Positions 22,923 to 25,620 of a DNA stretch of 25,620 nt are shown here, piece after piece. The notes below the pieces were generated by a model that ran no database searches, was not told the DNA's origin, and was given only the letters and a program-made list of their open reading frames with translations. The position numbers and the translations under genes were made by a program. Numbering within the stretch: the first letter of the stretch is position 1; each line of letters opens with the position of its first letter. Origin of the DNA: Planctomycetota bacterium (GTDB lineage: Bacteria > Planctomycetota > Phycisphaerae > Phycisphaerales > SM1A02); NCBI GenBank assembly GCA_014381385.1, contig JACNLR010000107.1, positions 1 through 25,620 of the forward strand. The letters are read 5' to 3'.

Positions 22923-23825
22923 TCAATACATCGGTTTCAGAAGATCGGGGAGTGCTGGAGGAGGTGTAACAAGAGCAGTGCGTATCCAGATTGTATTTCG
23001 AAGGACATACCCAAGACCAATTACCACGAGAGACAAACTCATAACGAGGACTATAAATCCCAAAAGATATAAGTTTGAGTCTGGCGAAGATACCGCTATC
23101 AGCGTTCGTCCAACAATTATGACAACAAGCGCTGCGAGCAGATCGTTCATTCTTTGGCGGCTTCCCTGCGCTTGCCTGAATGCTCTGCTCCGCTGACCAA
23201 GCCGAGGAATAAGTCTTCTAAAGCCTGAAAAAACTAAACCACTTGCAAGAACTGGAAGACAAGTATCAAGCAGCATGTTCGTAGCAGCGTTTTGATCGAA
23301 GTTTGGTACTAACACAACTGCTATGAGCACCATACTAACTATCCACAACCCTAATCCTAAAACAGTTAACATTATTCCTGTTTTGCAGCCAACCAATAAG
23401 GATTGGCTACACAATTTCATCATTGGAGTTAATACGCATATAGCAATAAAACCAGACAAGCCAGAAAGCCAAACGCAAGAAACGGCTGGAATCTCATGGA
23501 GGAATGCAGGAACAGGTAGTGTATTTGAGTGAGTAGATACAATTGCAATCAAATCAATAACCACTGCTGAGAAAAAGAAAAACGCAACACTTGAAATAGA
23601 GTTGCCAACAGCTTTTGGATTTTGTATCGGCGCAAGCCTTTTCGATGCAGGATCAACGACATCTATTATTGTTAATCTAATGGGTTCACCGCATTCGGGG
23701 CAATCACCATCCGCTACTAATTCACGCAACTCATAGCCACAACGAGAACATGGCAAGTGGAGTGCGACTTGCATCGCACTCAAATCATCTGCGATTGGGG
23801 ATTTCAAAGATTCGTCTGTGCTCAT
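22923..23825 (-). CDS. Zinc-ribbon multi-pass membrane protein, function unknown
   Basis: The 300-residue protein has an N-terminal zinc ribbon (Cys26, 29, 42, 45 in CSRCGYELRELVADGDCPECG). About six hydrophobic helices follow, at about 77-98, 113-133, 148-175, 190-204, 230-247 and 253-275. The C-x2-CGY-x-L...G-x-CPECG ribbon joined to membrane segments is a familiar planctomycete pattern with no assigned function. The region at about 205-225 is basic (RRLIPRLGQRSRAFRQ), so probably cytoplasmic. The ATG has no Shine-Dalgarno and lies only 33 bases from the divergent moxR start. Confidence 0.85.
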   Translation of the reverse strand: MSTDESLKSPIADDLSAMQVALHLPCSRCGYELRELVADGDCPECGEPIRLTIIDVVDPASKRLAPIQNPKAVGNSISSVAFFFFSAVVIDLIAIVSTHSNTLPVPAFLHEIPAVSCVWLSGLSGFIAICVLTPMMKLCSQSLLVGCKTGIMLTVLGLGLWIVSMVLIAVVLVPNFDQNAATNMLLDTCLPVLASGLVFSGFRRLIPRLGQRSRAFRQAQGSRQRMNDLLAALVVIIVGRTLIAVSSPDSNLYLLGFIVLVMSLSLVVIGLGYVLRNTIWIRTALVTPPPALPDLLKPMY

Positions 23826-23858
23826 AATGGTTGGGTTGGTATACTCGCAGTATTAACT

Positions 23859-24800
23859 ATGGACGCAGCACTCAATAAAAAACTACAAGAGTTACAGCAA
23901 AACATTGCATCAGTGTACATGGGGAACACGCTTGCAATCGACCGTGTAATCATAACATTGCTCTCAAGAGGTCATATTCTCATTGAAGACGTCCCTGGAG
24001 TTGGCAAAACCGTACTTGCCAGCGCAGTTGCAAGATCAATTCATGGTTCATTCGCACGTATTCAATGCACACCAGATCTTCTCCCAAGCGATATAACTGG
24101 CGTAAATATTTTCAACCGTACCGATTCCGAATTCATATTCAAACAAGGCCCAGTGTTTAATAATATTATTGTTGCAGATGAAATCAATAGAACAACACCA
24201 CGCACACAGTCAGCGCTTCTTGAGGCGATGAGTGAAGGCGCAGTAACTATTGATGGCGAAACCAAATTATTACCGTCCCCGTTTATGGTTCTTGCAACAC
24301 AAAACCCCTACGAATTTGAGGGAACGTACGTACTACCCGAAAACCAACTTGACCGATTCTTAATGCGAATTTCCTTGGGATACCCCTCAGCAGAAGATGA
24401 GAGCAACGTTATCAAGAGACAGCCTGCTAAAACAAGTTTGCAAAAACTTACACCACGAATGTCAACAAAAGAAATTGAATTGGCACAACAACAAGTTGAC
24501 AACATAAAAATTGATGATTCGCTAGTGCAATACATCATCGCACTATCAACAGCGACAAGGAGTGACGAAGAGTTACAGGTTGGAATTAGTACCCGTGGTG
24601 GTTTAGCCCTTGCTCAAGTAGCAAAGGCAACAGCACTTTACAACGATCGTGATTATTGCATCCCTGAAGATGTTGTTACAAACATCTTGCCAGTTTGTAC
24701 CCACCGAATCGTTAGCAAATCGTTCATGCAAGACGGAGACATGAGTACAAGCAGTCGAATTATGCAGCAAGTCTTAGAAACTGTACCGAGCCCTGCCTAA
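23859..24800 (+). CDS. MoxR-family AAA+ ATPase
   Basis: The 313-residue ATPase has Walker A at GVGKT (47-51), the MoxR signature TPDLLPSDITG (71-81), Walker B IIVADEINR (103-111), sensor 1 in LATQNP (145-150) and the Arg-bearing ENQLDRFLMR (161-170). A C-terminal lid domain follows. MoxR proteins are chaperone-like ATPases that usually work with DUF58 and VWA-domain partners. None lies next to this gene: the following gene is hpt on the other strand, 20 bases away. The start was set at MDAAL because family homology begins here; a longer frame upstream overlaps the divergent gene. There is no visible Shine-Dalgarno. Confidence 0.93.
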   Translation: MDAALNKKLQELQQNIASVYMGNTLAIDRVIITLLSRGHILIEDVPGVGKTVLASAVARSIHGSFARIQCTPDLLPSDITGVNIFNRTDSEFIFKQGPVFNNIIVADEINRTTPRTQSALLEAMSEGAVTIDGETKLLPSPFMVLATQNPYEFEGTYVLPENQLDRFLMRISLGYPSAEDESNVIKRQPAKTSLQKLTPRMSTKEIELAQQQVDNIKIDDSLVQYIIALSTATRSDEELQVGISTRGGLALAQVAKATALYNDRDYCIPEDVVTNILPVCTHRIVSKSFMQDGDMSTSSRIMQQVLETVPSPA

Positions 24801-24820
24801 GAATCGTTTTTGAATAGTTT

Positions 24821-25351
24821 TTATGGGCAAATGACACCGATATCTGGCAAGTTTCGGTAATACCCGTTGTAATCAAGCCCATATCCAACCACAAACTCAT
24901 CTTCGATATCAAAACCAACGTGTTCGCAAGGTACTTCCATCGCTGATTGAAGTTTTTTGCGTAACAGAACGCATGATTGAATCGACTTCGGTTGCAGCGT
25001 TTCAAGTTCGCTTCTAATTCGCGTTAAAGTCTTGCCTGAGTCAAGGATATCGTCAACAAGAAGCACGTGCATCCCCTCTACATCTGGCAACTTGCCAAGC
25101 ATGGGGTCGTTATTACTTCTAACGGTTTTGCCGATGTAGCTACTCGCCGTCATGAGTTGGATTTGTATTTTCATTGGCAAATGACGCATAAGGTCAGCAA
25201 CAAAAATCAAACTCCCCGTCATAACTGCAACGAGCGCAATTTCGGTATCACCAATATCTGTTAGGTTTTTTGTGATTGCTTCACCGAGATCTCGAACTCT
25301 GTCTGAAATCGCGCCACGTGCAATCAAAATGTGATCTATATCTCGAATCAT
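24821..25351 (-). CDS. hpt: Hypoxanthine phosphoribosyltransferase
   Basis: This type I PRTase salvages hypoxanthine and/or guanine to the nucleotide. The 176-residue protein has the PRPP motif VLLVDDILDSGKT at about residues 96-108, the flexible-loop region LMTASSYIGKTVRSN at about 66-80 and a conserved C-terminal EDEFVVGYGLDYNGYYRNLPDIGV. Length and motifs fit bacterial Hpt. The ATG lies 1 base after the mgtE-type stop (TAACATG). AAGGG within the last codons of that gene provides the ribosome-binding site, so the two are coupled. Confidence 0.94.
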   Translation of the reverse strand: MIRDIDHILIARGAISDRVRDLGEAITKNLTDIGDTEIALVAVMTGSLIFVADLMRHLPMKIQIQLMTASSYIGKTVRSNNDPMLGKLPDVEGMHVLLVDDILDSGKTLTRIRSELETLQPKSIQSCVLLRKKLQSAMEVPCEHVGFDIEDEFVVGYGLDYNGYYRNLPDIGVICP

Positions 25352-25352
25352 G

Positions 25353-25620
25353 TTAATTCCCTTGCATCCATTGAAGTGCTATCCAAGCAAAACCAAGCAG
25401 CGATGAAAACGCCACCGCATCTGTAATCATTATTAAGAAAATAGCTGATGCTTGTGCAGGATCTGCTCCCACTCGTTTCATAACGATAGGTATCGCTGCG
25501 CCAGTAAACGTGCCAATTCCCATCGACACTACCATTGCCCAAGCAAAAATTATTCCAAGCCTAGTTGCCAATTCTCCATCGCCAAACACCCAAAGCAAAA
25601 GCGCCGCTGCTCCACCAATC
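25353..25620 (-). CDS. C-terminal end of an MgtE-type Mg2+ transporter (partial)
   Basis: The frame is open to the right edge of the window and encodes at least 88 residues ending IALQWMQGN. It shows hydrophobic helices and the stretch GTFTGAAIPIVMKRVGADPAQASAIFLIMITDAVAF. This matches the last two helices of the MgtE membrane domain (pattern P-x-x-x-K-R-x-G-x-DPA-x-x-S-x-x-F-x-x-x-x-x-D). The N-terminal regulatory domain is outside the window, so full length and domain make-up are unknown. It is upstream of and probably co-transcribed with hpt. Confidence 0.85.
   Translation of the reverse strand, partial: IGGAAALLLWVFGDGELATRLGIIFAWAMVVSMGIGTFTGAAIPIVMKRVGADPAQASAIFLIMITDAVAFSSLLGFAWIALQWMQGN

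Noticed and set aside
22738..23196. A 152-codon plus-strand frame antisense to the zinc-ribbon membrane gene and the groEL1 leader
   Set aside because: It is opposite a convincing gene with zinc-ribbon and helix patterns, has no recognisable domain, and its start lacks a ribosome-binding site.
24801..24820. T-rich spacer between moxR and hpt as a bidirectional terminator
   Set aside because: T runs are present but no stem could be formed by eye.
1..25620. tRNA, rRNA, CRISPR array, insertion sequence or prophage
   Set aside because: No cloverleaf, regular repeat-spacer pattern, transposase motif or phage gene was found on reading both strands.

Overview
This window looks like a core-genome stretch of a planctomycete, possibly of the Phycisphaerae. 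That is an inference from gene content. The markers are a C-x2-CGY-x12-CPECG zinc ribbon fused to membrane segments, a large secreted HExxHxxGxxH metalloprotease of the DUF5117 type, two groEL genes flanking one groES, a free-standing MoxR ATPase and a K+-type membrane pyrophosphatase. Almost everything is coding, no gene-free stretch exceeds about 220 bases, and I saw no tRNA, rRNA, insertion sequence, phage gene or CRISPR array.

Region A (1-6586, all minus strand) reads as one tightly packed operon. In transcription order it holds hppA (membrane pyrophosphatase), rsfS (ribosome silencing factor), a secreted alpha/beta hydrolase, a short PQQ-blade protein, trmB (tRNA m7G46 methyltransferase), a tandem zinc-finger protein and a membrane sensor with a HAMP domain. 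Several genes overlap or abut (0-nt junction, ATGA, TAATG, an 11-base overlap), which suggests translational coupling. The sensor gene stops with TAA just after HAMP, yet the same frame continues to the window edge with residues that look like the linker leading into a histidine-kinase domain.

Region B (6587-12080) has rpsU (minus) divergent from a NYN/YacP-like nuclease gene (plus). It also has pdxH (minus) divergent from an unknown two-helix membrane protein (plus), followed by the convergent metalloprotease (minus). Convergent partners are only 4-6 bases apart.

Region C (12081-22922, all minus strand) is a proteostasis and RNA cluster. In transcription order it is groEL1 - groES - groEL2 - dnaJ - grpE - fmdB-like zinc ribbon - rnr - acsA - purE, with gaps of 2 to about 60 bases. 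The groEL1 leader lacks a CIRCE element. It does carry a plausible sigma70-type promoter, three copies of a GCCAACG/CGTTGGC heptamer, two dyads and a possible 32-codon upstream ORF ending next to the groEL1 ribosome-binding site.

Region D (22923-25620) holds a zinc-ribbon membrane protein (minus) only 33 bases from a divergent moxR (plus), then hpt (minus) and the C-terminal end of an mgtE-type Mg2+ transporter (minus, cut by the window edge), the last two 1 base apart.

No wholly new defence or metabolic system is evident. The most unusual items are the interrupted sensor kinase, the roughly 80-100 residue insertion in the pyrophosphatase, the groEL-groES-groEL arrangement with its non-CIRCE leader, and the tandem ClpX-like zinc-finger protein without an ATPase.
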